This document shows, one piece after another, positions 47,264-57,834 of a DNA stretch of 64,000 nucleotides. Within the stretch, counting starts at the first letter, position 1. Every line of letters starts with the position of its first letter. Source of the DNA: an uncultured Erythrobacteraceae bacterium (GTDB lineage Bacteria; Pseudomonadota; Alphaproteobacteria; Sphingomonadales; Sphingomonadaceae); assembly GCA_946482075.1 (NCBI GenBank), contig CAMLQG010000005.1, forward strand, positions 5,556 through 69,555, written 5' to 3'. The position numbers and the translations under genes are program-made. The notes below the pieces were generated by a model. It was not told where the DNA came from and ran no database searches. It saw nothing but the letters and a program-made list of their open reading frames with translations.

Positions 47264-48844
47264 ATGAAACGCCTGACCGTCACCATATTGAGCGCGGCCT
47301 GTGCCGTGATGCCGGCGGGCGTGTTGCCCTCCACTGCGGCACACGCGCAATCCGTCGCCAAGCCGAGCTCGATCGTCGACATTTCGATCGGCCGCGGCAA
47401 GCTCGTGACCGTGCCGTCCGCGATGACCGACGTGTTCGTCGCGAACGAAACCATCGCCGACGTGCAGGTCAAATCGACGCGCCAGCTTTACGTTTTCGGC
47501 AAGGCCGGCGGTGAAACCACTGTCTATGCCAGCAACGGCCGCGGCGATGTGGTGTGGTCCGCCAATATCCGGGTAGGTTCGAACATCGAGAGCGTCGACC
47601 AGATGCTCACGCTCGCCATGCCCGAAGCCCAGATCAACGTCGCGACGATGAGCAACAACACCGTGCTGCTCACCGGCACGGTCGCCGCGCCCGAAGATGC
47701 CGCCGAGGCCGAGCGCCTCGTCGCCGCCTATATGGGCGAAGGGACCAACGTGATCAGCCGCCTGCGCATGGCGACGCCGCTGCAGGTCAACCTGCAGGTC
47801 CGTATCGCCGAAGTCAGCCGCTCGCTGGTGCGCACGCTCGGCTTCAATCTCACGACGATCGACGGCACCAGCGGTTTCAGGTTCGGCATTGGGCGGGGCC
47901 GAGCCATGACCCCTAACCAGGAGTGGAGCCCAGCTGGGCCGATTGCGGTGGGCCAAGGCGCCGGACAAGTGTCGACTGTTTTTCCCGACGGCACGACAAT
48001 CGCCGGACCCGCCATAAGCCCCCCTGGGGGCGCCACCTCGATCGCAGGCATGGGCCGGTTGCTCGGCCTCAACATCCTTGGCGCGCTGGATGCCGGCGAG
48101 ACGATGGGCCTTGTCACGACGCTTTCACAGCCGAATCTGACCGCGCTCTCGGGCGAAACCGCCGACTTCCTGGCCGGTGGCGAATTCCCGATCCCGCTCA
48201 GCCAGGGCCTGGGTTCGACCTCGATCGAATACAAGAAATTCGGCGTCAGCCTGGCCTATACGCCGACGGTCCTGGCCAATGGCCGGATTTCCATCCGCGT
48301 GCGGCCGGAAGTTTCCGAGCTTTCGAGCCAGGGTGCCATCACGCTGCAGAATTTCCAGATTCCCGCACTCACCGTGCGCCGCGCGGAAACGACCGTGGAG
48401 CTCGGTTCCGGCCAGAGCTTCATGATCGCGGGCCTGCTCAGTAACAACTCCCAGAACACGATCGACAAGACGCCTGGGGCTGGCGACCTGCCGGTGCTCG
48501 GCGCGCTGTTCCGCTCGAAGGACTTTCGCAAGGGCCAGACCGAGCTCGTGATCGTGGTCACGCCTTATCTGGTGAAGCCGGTGAACGATGGCGACATCAA
48601 GCTGCCGACCGATGGCTTCCGTACCGCCACCGAGTTCGAGCAGACCATCGGCAACATGGACTCCAAGGGCATTAGCGGCGCCACGCGCCCGCGTCCGACG
48701 CTGGCTCCGACCGAGCCGGCCGCGCCCAAGGTCGGTGCGGCCGATAGCGCCGACAGTTCGAAGGAAGACGGCAAACCGCGCAAGAAGCGCAAGGCGGAAC
48801 ACCGCGCTGAAGCGGCTCCGACCCCTGGCTTCAGCTTCAAGTGA
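47264..48844 (+). CDS. cpaC: Type II/IV secretin CpaC
   Basis: Outer-membrane secretin through which the Flp pilus passes. It has a signal peptide ending AHAQS, a BON/N-domain region (about residues 35-175) and the secretin core (FLAGGEFPIPLSQG, VRPEVSELSSQGAI, FMIAGLLSN). I chose ATG 47264 with AGGGG upstream (526 residues). ATG 47189 overlaps the cpaB stop, has a G-rich site and would add a 25-residue leader before the signal peptide; both are possible. Confidence 0.93.
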   Translation: MKRLTVTILSAACAVMPAGVLPSTAAHAQSVAKPSSIVDISIGRGKLVTVPSAMTDVFVANETIADVQVKSTRQLYVFGKAGGETTVYASNGRGDVVWSANIRVGSNIESVDQMLTLAMPEAQINVATMSNNTVLLTGTVAAPEDAAEAERLVAAYMGEGTNVISRLRMATPLQVNLQVRIAEVSRSLVRTLGFNLTTIDGTSGFRFGIGRGRAMTPNQEWSPAGPIAVGQGAGQVSTVFPDGTTIAGPAISPPGGATSIAGMGRLLGLNILGALDAGETMGLVTTLSQPNLTALSGETADFLAGGEFPIPLSQGLGSTSIEYKKFGVSLAYTPTVLANGRISIRVRPEVSELSSQGAITLQNFQIPALTVRRAETTVELGSGQSFMIAGLLSNNSQNTIDKTPGAGDLPVLGALFRSKDFRKGQTELVIVVTPYLVKPVNDGDIKLPTDGFRTATEFEQTIGNMDSKGISGATRPRPTLAPTEPAAPKVGAADSADSSKEDGKPRKKRKAEHRAEAAPTPGFSFK

Positions 48845-48858
48845 GAAAGGTGATCAAG

Positions 48859-49515
48859 ATGCGAAATTCCATGAAGAAGCCGGTCGCAGCTGCCATCGCC
48901 ATCTCGCTGGGCCTGTCCCTCGCAGGATGCATGGGCAAGACTTCCGGTGAAAACCGCTCGCTCGACAGCGTCAATCAGCCGGTAGTCGAACGGAACAATT
49001 TTTCGATCGATCTGGTGACGGGGGCCGGCGGCCTGTCCGTTCCGGAACAGCGGCGGCTGGCCGATTGGTTCGAAGCGATGGACGTTCGCTATGGCGACAA
49101 GATCTTCATCGACGATCCGCTCGGCAACGGCGCGACCCGCGATGCGGTCGCCGCGATCGCAGGGCGCTACGGCCTTCTGGTCAATCTCGGCGCGCCGGTA
49201 ACCGCAGGCTATGTCGAAGCGGGTACGACGCGCATCGTCATCACGCGGACTTCCGCACATGTCCCCGGCTGCCCCGACTGGTCCGATACGTTCGCATCCA
49301 ATCTGGGGAACAAGACCAGCTCGGGCTTCGGCTGCGCGGTGAACGGCAACCTTGCCGCGATGGTCGCGGATCCCGAGCACCTCATCAAGGGCGCAACCGG
49401 GACGGGTGAAACGGTGGTCATGAGCTCCACCAAGGCGATCGACACTTATCGCAAGAGCGAGCCGACCGGCACGAAGGGCCTGACGGCCAACAACACGCAG
49501 AAGGCGACCCAGTAA
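48859..49515 (+). CDS. cpaD: Pilus assembly lipoprotein CpaD
   Basis: 218-residue outer-membrane lipoprotein that helps the secretin; lipobox LSLAGC. The domain has FEAMDVRYGDKIFID and PGCPDWSDTFASNLGNKTSS, the CpaD signature. ATG 48859 follows AAAGGTGA; a GTG at 48841 overlaps the cpaC stop and is an alternative. cpaE starts on its last base. Confidence 0.92.
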   Translation: MRNSMKKPVAAAIAISLGLSLAGCMGKTSGENRSLDSVNQPVVERNNFSIDLVTGAGGLSVPEQRRLADWFEAMDVRYGDKIFIDDPLGNGATRDAVAAIAGRYGLLVNLGAPVTAGYVEAGTTRIVITRTSAHVPGCPDWSDTFASNLGNKTSSGFGCAVNGNLAAMVADPEHLIKGATGTGETVVMSSTKAIDTYRKSEPTGTKGLTANNTQKATQ

Positions 49516-50807
49516 TGAACGCACCATGGAAGCCCGGCGCGACCGGCAATCGTGATCCCTTCGCGGCCTTCGTCTGCGACGATCCTTCGCTGGACATTCT
49601 CCGTCCGGTCGTCGTGGAGCTCGGCTGGCAGCCTGAGAAGTGCCACAAGGGCGGCCTGCGCAACGCCGTCCAGTCCCTGTCGGTCAGCGCCAGTCCGAAC
49701 ATCCTGCTGGTCGACCTGTCGGAAAGCGGCGATCCGCTGAACGACATCAACTCGCTGGCGGAAGTCTGCGAACCCGGCACGGTGGTGATCGCCGTCGGCC
49801 AGGTCAACGACGTGCGCCTCTATCGCGATCTCCTGGCGAGCGGGATTCACGACTATCTGCTGAAGCCTCTTTCCGCGGGTCAGCTGCGTGACGCTCTGAC
49901 GCAGGCCCAGCATGTCTTCTCGTCGCCCAAGAACGCCGAGAACGGCTCCGCGCGCAAGCACGTTTCGACGGCGGTGATCGGGACCCGTGGCGGCGTCGGC
50001 GCTTCCACGCTGGCGACTTCGCTCGCCTGGCTGTTCAGCACCGACAATTCCCTGCCGACCGCGCTGCTCGATCTAGACGTGCATTTCGGCACCGGCGCGC
50101 TGGCGCTTGACCTCGAACCGGGCCGCGGCCTGACCGACGCGATCGACAATCCGGGCCGCATCGACGGGCTGTTCATCGAGCGCGCCATGGTGCGCGCAAA
50201 CGAGAATCTCGCGATCCTCTCGGCCGAAGCGCCGATGAACTCGCCGCTGATGACCGACGGCGCGGCCTTCCTCCAGCTGGAGGAAGAATTCCGCCATGCC
50301 TTCGATATGACGGTGATCGACATGCCGCGCAGCATGCTGATCAACTTCCCGCATCTGATGAACGATGTGAACGTCGTCATCCTCGCCACCGAAATGACGC
50401 TCGCTTCGGCGCGCGATGCGATCCGTATCCTTTCGTGGCTGAAGAACAACGTGCCGCAGGCTCATCCGATCGTCGTCGCCAACAAGGTGCAGCCGGGCGG
50501 GCAGGAAATCAGCCGGAGCGATTTCGAAGCGTCGATCGAACGCAAGATCGACTTCCTCGTACCGTTTGACCCGAAAGCCGCGATCAACTCCGCCAAGCTC
50601 GGCCAGACCTTCGCCCAGGCGAACCGCGCGAGCAAGGGCACCGCCGTGATCCGCGAGATCGCCAACACGGTGGTCGGCGCAGCGGATGCCATCGGCACTG
50701 TCGAGGCTCCTGCGCGGGCGAAGTCCAAGGCGTCGCTCCTCGGCAAGCTCGACATCAAGTCGATGCTGCCTCGGAAGGGCAAGGCCGAGAAGGTGCAGGC
50801 CGACTGA
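49515..50807 (+). CDS. cpaE: Pilus assembly protein CpaE/TadZ
   Basis: Polar localisation factor for the tad system, 430 residues. A receiver-like N-terminal domain (about 20-130, PNILLVDLSESGDPLNDI) is followed by a ParA/MinD-like ATPase with a deviant Walker A starting at Gly156 (GTRGGVGAST). The C-terminal tail is Lys-rich. The stop is followed by only 83 bases before tadB, and cpaF is missing at this point. Confidence 0.92.
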   Translation: MNAPWKPGATGNRDPFAAFVCDDPSLDILRPVVVELGWQPEKCHKGGLRNAVQSLSVSASPNILLVDLSESGDPLNDINSLAEVCEPGTVVIAVGQVNDVRLYRDLLASGIHDYLLKPLSAGQLRDALTQAQHVFSSPKNAENGSARKHVSTAVIGTRGGVGASTLATSLAWLFSTDNSLPTALLDLDVHFGTGALALDLEPGRGLTDAIDNPGRIDGLFIERAMVRANENLAILSAEAPMNSPLMTDGAAFLQLEEEFRHAFDMTVIDMPRSMLINFPHLMNDVNVVILATEMTLASARDAIRILSWLKNNVPQAHPIVVANKVQPGGQEISRSDFEASIERKIDFLVPFDPKAAINSAKLGQTFAQANRASKGTAVIREIANTVVGAADAIGTVEAPARAKSKASLLGKLDIKSMLPRKGKAEKVQAD

Positions 50808-50890
50808 CGATGCGACGGGACGGCAATCCCGCGAAGACGCCGGCCCGAGTTGCCGCACGGATTGAATGCGAGAATGGATAGGACCGCGAC

Positions 50891-51862
50891 ATGAGCATGA
50901 TAGAGCCGGTGCTGATTGCCTTCGGGCTGATCGCCATCTCGGTGATGTGCTATCTGGCGTTCACCGGTCCGTCCCCCGCCCGGGAATCCGCTCGTCGGCT
51001 TCAGGGGCTGCGCGATCGCCATGCGGAAAGCACGCAGGATCGGGTCGAAGCGCAACTGCGCAAGGCCGTCGCTGCGCGCAAGCCCGCCATGCACAGGATC
51101 GCAGGCTCGGACTCGCGCATTGCGGCGCTGGCGCTGCGCCTTCATCGCAGTGGCAAGAAATGGACCGTCGCGCAGTATTTCTACGCGTCGCTCGGCATCG
51201 CGCTCGGCGTCACGATCCTGCTCTTCCTGAAGACGGGGGCGCTGCTCTTCTCGCTCGGCTTCGGGGTTCTCGTGGGCACCGGCGTGCCGCATCTGGCGGT
51301 CAATCGGCTCATCGACAAGCGCAACAACGCTTTCACCTCAAAATTCCCCGACGCGATCGAACTTCTAGTGCGCGGCCTGCGCTCCGGCCTCCCGGTGACG
51401 GAGACCTTCTCGGTCGTGGGCAGCGAAGTTCCGGGGCCGGTGGGCGAGGAATTCCGTGCCGTCGTCGATCGCATCAGAGTCGGCCGGTCCATGGAGGAGG
51501 CGCTGCAGGAAACCGCCGATCGCCTCAACACGCCCGAATTCAGCTTTTTCTGCATCGCTCTCGCCATTCAGCGGGAAACCGGCGGCAACCTCGCCGAAAC
51601 GCTTTCCAACCTGGCGGACGTGCTGCGCAAGCGCGCGCAGATGAAGCTCAAGATCAAGGCGATGAGCTCCGAATCCAAGGCTTCGGCCTATATCGTCGGC
51701 TCGCTGCCCTTCATCGTCTTCGGCCTCGTGTGGTGGATCAAGCCCGGCTACATCGGCGAGTTCTTCATCGACGAACGGCTCATGGTGGCCGGTATCGGTG
51801 GCCTCGTCTGGATGGGGATCGGCGTGTTCATCATGGCCAAGATGGTCAGCTTCGAGATCTGA
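50891..51862 (+). CDS. tadB: Tad secretion system inner membrane protein TadB
   Basis: Type II secretion F-domain protein of 323 residues, the platform for the pilus motor. Membrane segments lie near 5-25, 95-130, 260-280 and 300-322, with the T2SF core DAIELLVRGLRSGLPVTET and AIQRETGGNLAETLSNL. Its motor ATPase CpaF is not encoded beside it. Confidence 0.94.
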   Translation: MSMIEPVLIAFGLIAISVMCYLAFTGPSPARESARRLQGLRDRHAESTQDRVEAQLRKAVAARKPAMHRIAGSDSRIAALALRLHRSGKKWTVAQYFYASLGIALGVTILLFLKTGALLFSLGFGVLVGTGVPHLAVNRLIDKRNNAFTSKFPDAIELLVRGLRSGLPVTETFSVVGSEVPGPVGEEFRAVVDRIRVGRSMEEALQETADRLNTPEFSFFCIALAIQRETGGNLAETLSNLADVLRKRAQMKLKIKAMSSESKASAYIVGSLPFIVFGLVWWIKPGYIGEFFIDERLMVAGIGGLVWMGIGVFIMAKMVSFEI

Positions 51863-51880
51863 GCGGACGGGAACGATATC

Positions 51881-52897
51881 ATGCTGAACACACCTCCCGG
51901 CCCCACCATCCTCGGTATCGACGTCATACTGGCTGGCACCGGGCTGGCGGCGGTTGCCGCCATGGCGGTGATCTTCGCGATCTACACTGCAATCACGGTT
52001 CGCGATCCGATGGCCAAGCGCGTCAAGACGCTCAACGAGCGCCGCGAGGAGCTCAAGGCCGGGATCATCGTCGCCAAGACGAAGAAACGCGTCAGCATCG
52101 TCCGCAAGAACGATACGACCGACAAGATGCGCGGCACGCTGGAACGCCTCAAGGTGCTCCAGGAAGCCGAGCTGAAGAAGGTTCACCAGAGCCTCGCCCA
52201 GGCCGGTATCCGCGACAAGGAATGGGCCGTTGCCGTCATCTTCGGCCGGATGATCATGCCGATCGTGCTGGGCCTGCTCGCCGTGTTCATGTTCTACTGG
52301 TCGGACATGTTTCCCGACTGGGGAACCTGGAAGCGTTTCGCCGGCTTTGCCGTGCTCGTCATCCTGGGCTACAAATCGCCCGACCTCTTCATCCAGAACA
52401 TGAAGACCAAGCGCACCGACGCGATCCGCAAGGGCCTGCCGGATGCGCTCGACCTGCTGGTCATCTGCGCGGAAGCCGGCCTTACCGTGGACGCCTCGTT
52501 CAACCGCGTGGCGAAGGAACTGGGTCGCGCCTATCCGGAACTGGGCGACGAGTTCACGCTGACCTCGATCGAACTGTCCTTCCTCAATGAACGCAAGAAG
52601 GCGTTCGACAATCTCGCTTATCGCGTCGATCTCGATTCCGTGCGCGGCGTGGTGACCACGATGATCCAGACGGAACGCTACGGGACCCCGCTGGCATCGG
52701 CGCTGCGCGTGCTGTCGGCCGAATTCCGCAACGAACGCATGATGCGCGCCGAGGAAAAGGCCGCCCGTCTCCCCGCGATCATGACGGTGCCGCTGATCCT
52801 CTTCATCCTGCCGGTGCTGTTCATCGTCATCCTGGGCCCGGCGGCCTGCTCGATCGCCGATGCCTTCTCCGATGGCGGTCCGGCCCACGGGAAGTAA
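51881..52897 (+). CDS. tadC: Tad secretion system inner membrane protein TadC
   Basis: Second T2SF platform protein, 338 residues, 18 bases after tadB. Core motif DALDLLVICAEAGLTVDASF and ALRVLSAEFRNERMMRAEEKAA. No TadD (TPR) or TadE/TadF pseudopilin genes follow; the next genes are convergent and unrelated. Confidence 0.94.
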   Translation: MLNTPPGPTILGIDVILAGTGLAAVAAMAVIFAIYTAITVRDPMAKRVKTLNERREELKAGIIVAKTKKRVSIVRKNDTTDKMRGTLERLKVLQEAELKKVHQSLAQAGIRDKEWAVAVIFGRMIMPIVLGLLAVFMFYWSDMFPDWGTWKRFAGFAVLVILGYKSPDLFIQNMKTKRTDAIRKGLPDALDLLVICAEAGLTVDASFNRVAKELGRAYPELGDEFTLTSIELSFLNERKKAFDNLAYRVDLDSVRGVVTTMIQTERYGTPLASALRVLSAEFRNERMMRAEEKAARLPAIMTVPLILFILPVLFIVILGPAACSIADAFSDGGPAHGK

Positions 52898-52909
52898 AAG
52901 CGGTTCGGA

Positions 52910-53779
52910 TCAACCCATCAGCCTGCCCGCCACGGCATCGAGCCGGGCGGCCAGGCTGCGATCCCACTTGGACGGATGCGTCAGGATAGCACCGTCCAGC
53001 GATCGATCGATCGGGCTGGCCTCCCGGCGTTCGGGCAACGCTTCCGCCAGGTGCAGCAGTGCCTTGCGAGCAAGTGCGGCATTGCTCTGCATCACCGCGA
53101 CCACGTCGCTCGCTTCCACGCCGGCTTCGCTGTCGCGCCAGCTGTCATAGTCGGTGACCATGCCGAGCAGCGCATAGGGGAGTTCCGCCTCTCGCGCGAG
53201 GCGCGCTTCCGGCATCGCCGTCATCCCGATCACATCCGCCCCCCATTGGCGATACATCCGGCTTTCCGCGCGGGTGGAGAATTGCGGGCCTTCCATCGCG
53301 AGATAGCAGCCGCCGCGATGGACGTCGGCGCCCGCACCGGCCGCTGCGTCGGCCGCCAGCGCGGAAAGGCGCGGACAGACGGGATCGGCCAGGCTCACAT
53401 GAGCGACCAGGCCATTGCCGAAAAAGCTGCCTGCCCGCCCCATCGTGCGGTCGATGAACTGGTCGGCCGCCACGAAATGGCCAGGAGCCATCTCCTCGCG
53501 TAACGATCCGATGGCGGAAATCGCCAGCACATCGGTAACGCCGCAGCGTTTCAGCACGTCGATATTGGCGCGGTAATTGATGCCCGACGGGGAAAGGACA
53601 TGCCCTTCCCCATGCCGCGCCAGGAAAGTGAAGCGGACCCCGGCGAGCGTGCCCAGCGTCACTTCGTCGGACGGCTCGCCGAACGGGCTGTTCACCGCGA
53701 TCTTCTGCGCATCTTCCAGCCCGACAGCGTCATAGAGGCCGGACCCCCCGATGACGCCGATATGCCAGGGCCCGTCCAT
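52910..53779 (-). CDS. mtnP: S-methyl-5'-thioadenosine phosphorylase
   Basis: Splits methylthioadenosine in methionine salvage. The 289-residue protein has IGVIGGSGLY, ARHGEGH and the MTAP-type region YLAMEGPQFSTRAESRMYRQWGADV as MEGPQFSTRAES. ATG 53777-53779 is chosen; upstream frame runs into the thiolase gene in another frame. Confidence 0.94.
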   Translation of the reverse strand: MDGPWHIGVIGGSGLYDAVGLEDAQKIAVNSPFGEPSDEVTLGTLAGVRFTFLARHGEGHVLSPSGINYRANIDVLKRCGVTDVLAISAIGSLREEMAPGHFVAADQFIDRTMGRAGSFFGNGLVAHVSLADPVCPRLSALAADAAAGAGADVHRGGCYLAMEGPQFSTRAESRMYRQWGADVIGMTAMPEARLAREAELPYALLGMVTDYDSWRDSEAGVEASDVVAVMQSNAALARKALLHLAEALPERREASPIDRSLDGAILTHPSKWDRSLAARLDAVAGRLMG

Positions 53780-53811
53780 GGCGGCGCTGATCGCGGTGCG
53801 TCCCGGGTTCC

Positions 53812-55002
53812 TCAGAGCACCTCGACGATCGTGACGTTGGCGACGCCGCCGCCTTCGCACATCGTCTGCAGGCCCCACTTCTTGCCCCGCGCCTTGAGCG
53901 AATGGATCAGCGTCGACATCAGCTTCGCACCGGTGCCGCCCAGCGGATGGCCGAGCGCGATCGCGCCGCCATTGACGTTGAGCTTCTCCGGATTCGCACC
54001 GGTGTGCTTCAGCCACGCCATCGGTATCGAGGCAAAGGCCTCGTTCACTTCGAACAGGTCGATGTCGTCGATCTTCATGCCGGCGCGTTCGAGCGCCCGA
54101 TCGGTGGCCGGCAGCGGCTCCTCCAGCATCAGCACCGGATCGCCCGCCGTGACGGTCAGATTATGGATGCGGGCAGACGGCGTGAGGCCGTACTGCTTGA
54201 GCGCACGTTCCGACACGATCAGCGCGGCGCTGGCGCCGTCGCACATCTGGCTGGACGTCGCAGCGGTCAGCAGGCCGCCTTCGACGAGCAGCTTCACCGC
54301 CTTGATCCCTTCGAGGCTGACATCGAAGCGGATGCCTTCATCCACCGTGTGCCATTCCTTGCCGTTCGCAGTCTCGATCTCGATCGGAACGATCTCTTCC
54401 TTGAAGGCCCCGCCCTGGGTGGCCGCGATCGCCTTCAGGTGGCTGTTATAGCCGAACTCGTCCATCTGATCCTTGGTGAAGCCGTGCTTCTTGGCGATCG
54501 TTTCCGCGCTGTAGAATTGGGAGAAGGCCTTGTTGGGAAGCGATTCCAGGATCGGATACTTCGCCTGAATGCGCGGCGAGAGATAGTTGCCGAGGCCGGC
54601 TTCGCGATGGAAGCGGGCATTGGAGCCCATCGGCACGCGGCTCATGCTTTCGACGCCGGCGGCGATCACCACGTCCTGCGTGCCGGACATGACGGCTTGG
54701 GCGGCGAACTGGATCGCCTGCTGGGAGGAACCGCACTGGCGGTCGATCGTGACGGCCGGCGTCGATTCCGGCAAGCGATCGGAGGCCAGCACCGCGATGC
54801 GGCCGACCTGGTTCGACTGCTCGCCGGCCTGGGTGACGCAGCCCATGATCACATCGTCGACCGCCGCGGGATCGATGCCCGTGCGATCCACCAGCGCGTC
54901 CAGCGTCGCGGCGGCGAGATCCACCGGATGAACCCCCGAAAGCCGTCCACCGCGGCGGCCGCCGGCGGTCCGGAATGCATCGACGATATAGGCTGTGCTC
55001 AT
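53812..55002 (-). CDS. Acetyl-CoA acyltransferase (thiolase)
   Basis: Thiolase of 396 residues. The nucleophile is Cys90 in DRQCGSSQQAI, the His is in GGAIALGHPLGGTGAK, and the second Cys is in MCEGGGVAN. Sequence style fits the broad acyl-CoA (FadA/steroid-type) group more than PhaA. It is separated from clpB by an inverted repeat. Confidence 0.94.
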   Translation of the reverse strand: MSTAYIVDAFRTAGGRRGGRLSGVHPVDLAAATLDALVDRTGIDPAAVDDVIMGCVTQAGEQSNQVGRIAVLASDRLPESTPAVTIDRQCGSSQQAIQFAAQAVMSGTQDVVIAAGVESMSRVPMGSNARFHREAGLGNYLSPRIQAKYPILESLPNKAFSQFYSAETIAKKHGFTKDQMDEFGYNSHLKAIAATQGGAFKEEIVPIEIETANGKEWHTVDEGIRFDVSLEGIKAVKLLVEGGLLTAATSSQMCDGASAALIVSERALKQYGLTPSARIHNLTVTAGDPVLMLEEPLPATDRALERAGMKIDDIDLFEVNEAFASIPMAWLKHTGANPEKLNVNGGAIALGHPLGGTGAKLMSTLIHSLKARGKKWGLQTMCEGGGVANVTIVEVL

Positions 55003-55096
55003 CGGGAATCTCCTGCGCGTATGGTCTTCTCCGGCACGTAGGAGCGGGGCCGGGGGCGGTCAAGTGCGGGGCTTTGACGGAAACACCTCTCCCGAC

Positions 55097-55185
55097 CCGT
55101 TCGCCCTGAGCCTGCCGAAGGGCAGCTTTTCACTTCCTGTCTCGTCGGAAGGAGTGCGGTCCTTCGACAGGCTCAGGACGAACGG
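55097..55185. repeat. Dispersed inverted repeat (REPIN-like), copy 6
   Basis: Arms CCGTTCGCCCTGAGCCTGCC and GTCCTTCGACAGGCTCAGGA, ending ACGAACGG. It lies between clpB and the thiolase gene, which run in the same direction. Confidence 0.87.
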
Positions 55186-55197
55186 AGCAAGAGCAAA

Positions 55198-57777
55198 TCA
55201 CTCCACGCTGATCGCCAACGCTCCCTCGCCTTCGTCGATCCGCACCGTCGAACCATCCGGGATCTCGCCGGCCAGCAGCTTCTCGGCCAGAGGGTCCTGG
55301 AGGTAGCGCTGCACCGCCCGCTTGAGAGGCCTGGCGCCATAGACCGGATCATAGCCTACCCGGCCCAGCCAGCGCTTGGCGGCATCGGTCAGATCCAGCG
55401 TGATCTTCCGCTCCTTCAGCAGCTTCTGTACCCGGCCCACCTGGAGTTCCACGATCGGGCCCATGTGATCCTGGCCCAGACGATGGAACAGGATGATCTC
55501 GTCCAGCCGGTTCAGGAATTCCGGGCGGAAATGGCTGCGCACCACGTCCATCACCTGCGGTTCCACCTTCTCGACATCCTCGCCCTCGTCCAGATTGGCG
55601 AGGTACTGGCTGCCGAGATTGGACGTCAGGATGATCAGCGTATTGCTGAAATCCACCACCCGGCCCTGCCCATCGGTCAGCCGGCCGTCATCGAGCACCT
55701 GCAGCAGCACGTTGAACACGTCGGCATGCGCCTTCTCGACCTCGTCGAAGAGGACCACCTGATAGGGCCGCCGGCGCACCGCTTCCGTCAGCACGCCGCC
55801 TTCCTCGTAGCCGACATAGCCCGGAGGCGCGCCGATCAGCCTCGCGACCGCGTGCTTCTCCATGAACTCGCTCATGTCGATGCGCACCATCGCGCCGTCA
55901 TCGTCGAACAGGAAGCCGGCGAGCGCCTTGGTCAGCTCGGTCTTGCCGACGCCCGTGGGACCGAGGAACAGGAAGCTGCCCAGCGGCCGGTTCGGGTCCT
56001 GCAGGCCGGCGCGCGCACGGCGCACCGCCTTGGAGACGGCTTCCACCGCATCCTTCTGCCCGATCACCCGCTGGCCGATGATCTCCTCCATCTTGAGGAG
56101 CTTCTCACGCTCGCCTTCCATCATCCGGTCGACCGGCACGCCGGTCCAGCGGCTGACGACGGCGGCGATGTCCTCCTCGGTCACTTCCTCGCGCAGCATC
56201 GCGTTCTTCGACTGGCTCTGCGCTTCGGCAAGCTGCTTCTCCAGCTCCGGGATGCGGCCGTAGGACAGCTCGCCCGCGCGGGCGAGATCGCCGCTGCGCT
56301 GCGCCTGCTCCAGTTCCACCCTCGCTTGGTCCAGCTCTTCCTTGAGCTTCGCTTCGGCCGAGATCTTGTCGCGCTCGTTCTGCCAGCGCGTAGTCAGTTC
56401 GGAGCTCTGCTGCTCCAGATTGCCGAGCTCCTCCCGCAGGGCCTTCAAGCGATCCTGCGCGGCATCGTCCTTCTCCTTGGCAAGCGCGGTCTCCTCGATC
56501 TTGAGCTGGATGATCTTGCGATCGAGCTTTTCGATCTCCTCGGGCTTCGATTCCACTTCCATGCGGATGCGGCTCGCAGCCTCGTCCATCAGGTCGATCG
56601 CCTTGTCCGGCAGGAAGCGGTCCGCGATATAGCGGTTGCTGAGCGTGGCGGCGGCCACGATCGCGCCATCGGTGATATTCACCCCGTGATGCAGCTCGTA
56701 GCGGTCCTTGAGGCCGCGCAGGATCGAGATCGTGTCCTCCACGGTCGGCTCGCCCACGAAGACGGGCTGGAACCGCCGCTGGAGCGCCGGGTCCTTCTCG
56801 ACATATTTCTGGTATTCGTCGAGCGTGGTCGCGCCGATGCAATGCAGCTCACCGCGCGCAAGCGCAGGCTTGAGCAGGTTGGACGCATCCATCGCGCCTT
56901 CGCCCTTCCCCGCGCCGATCAGCGTGTGCATCTCGTCGATGAAGAGGATGATGTCGCCTTCCGCGCCCTTCACTTCGTCGAGCACCGCTTTCAGCCGTTC
57001 TTCGAACTCGCCGCGATATTTCGCGCCCGCGATCAGCGCACCCATGTCGAGCGCCATCAGCTTGCGATCCTTGAGGCTGTCGGGCACGTCGCCGTTGGCG
57101 ATGCGCAGGGCGAGGCCTTCCGCGATCGCGGTCTTGCCCACGCCCGGCTCGCCGATCAGCGCCGGATTGTTCTTGGTTCGCCGCGCCAGGATCTGGATCG
57201 TGCGGCGGATCTCCTCGTCGCGGCCGATGACCGGATCGAGCTTGCCGTCGCGCGCCACCTGCGTCAGATCGCGGGCATATTTGCCCAGCGCGTCATAGCT
57301 TTCCTCGGCGCTGGCGGAATGGGCCGCGCGGCCGCCGGTGGCTTCCTGAATCGCCGCTTCCAGCGCCTGGACGTTCACATTGGCGGCTTTCAGCGCCTGA
57401 CCCGCAGGCGTCGTGGTGGCCAGCGCCAGCGCCTGGAGGATGCGCTGCACGGGCACGAAGCTGTCGCCCGCCTTGGTGGCCAGCTGCTCCGCCTGATCGA
57501 GCGCGCGCACGGCGTCATTGTCGAGGCCGGGTGTCTGCTGCGCCCCGCCGCCCGACACCGCGGGCACTTTCGCCAGAGCGCGATCGAGCTCGTCGCTCGC
57601 GATCTTCGCATTGCCGCCCGCACGCTGGATCAGCCCGGCCGCCATGCCTTCGCCGTCCTCCAGCAGCGCCTTCAGCACATGCTCCGGCGTGATTCGCTGA
57701 TGGTTCATCCGGATCGCGATCGTCTGCGCGGATTGCAGGAAACCCTTGGCCCGGTCGGTAAACTTCTCAAGATTCAT
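55198..57777 (-). CDS. clpB: ATP-dependent disaggregase ClpB
   Basis: Hexameric AAA+ chaperone that works with DnaK on aggregates. The 859-residue protein has the N-domain, two AAA modules with Walker [14 protein letters not shown] and [13 protein letters not shown], and the coiled middle domain that separates ClpB from ClpA. The start is ATG 57775-57777 with GAGGGATG upstream. The upstream hairpin region may contain a heat-shock promoter. Confidence 0.97.
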   Translation of the reverse strand: MNLEKFTDRAKGFLQSAQTIAIRMNHQRITPEHVLKALLEDGEGMAAGLIQRAGGNAKIASDELDRALAKVPAVSGGGAQQTPGLDNDAVRALDQAEQLATKAGDSFVPVQRILQALALATTTPAGQALKAANVNVQALEAAIQEATGGRAAHSASAEESYDALGKYARDLTQVARDGKLDPVIGRDEEIRRTIQILARRTKNNPALIGEPGVGKTAIAEGLALRIANGDVPDSLKDRKLMALDMGALIAGAKYRGEFEERLKAVLDEVKGAEGDIILFIDEMHTLIGAGKGEGAMDASNLLKPALARGELHCIGATTLDEYQKYVEKDPALQRRFQPVFVGEPTVEDTISILRGLKDRYELHHGVNITDGAIVAAATLSNRYIADRFLPDKAIDLMDEAASRIRMEVESKPEEIEKLDRKIIQLKIEETALAKEKDDAAQDRLKALREELGNLEQQSSELTTRWQNERDKISAEAKLKEELDQARVELEQAQRSGDLARAGELSYGRIPELEKQLAEAQSQSKNAMLREEVTEEDIAAVVSRWTGVPVDRMMEGEREKLLKMEEIIGQRVIGQKDAVEAVSKAVRRARAGLQDPNRPLGSFLFLGPTGVGKTELTKALAGFLFDDDGAMVRIDMSEFMEKHAVARLIGAPPGYVGYEEGGVLTEAVRRRPYQVVLFDEVEKAHADVFNVLLQVLDDGRLTDGQGRVVDFSNTLIILTSNLGSQYLANLDEGEDVEKVEPQVMDVVRSHFRPEFLNRLDEIILFHRLGQDHMGPIVELQVGRVQKLLKERKITLDLTDAAKRWLGRVGYDPVYGARPLKRAVQRYLQDPLAEKLLAGEIPDGSTVRIDEGEGALAISVE

Positions 57778-57806
57778 GGGATCATCCCTCACCTTTCAGG
57801 CCCCGG

Positions 57807-57834
57807 AGATAGTGTTGCCGTTTGGCAACACAAG
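57807..57834 (-). promoter_or_regulatory. Candidate heat-shock promoter and hairpin upstream of clpB
   Basis: On the minus strand CTTGTG, a 16-base spacer and CTATCT fit the loose sigma-32 pattern of alphaproteobacteria. The spacer and -35 hold a perfect 8-base inverted repeat, GTGTTGCC and GGCAACAC (57812-57831) around GTTT. About 30-55 bp before the clpB start, the right place for its promoter. Confidence 0.45.

Noticed and set aside
50866..52590. Out-of-frame plus-strand frame across tadB and tadC, considered as the missing cpaF
   Set aside because: It has no Walker A or secretion ATPase motif and is rich in Arg and Gly; tadB and tadC are certain in their frames.
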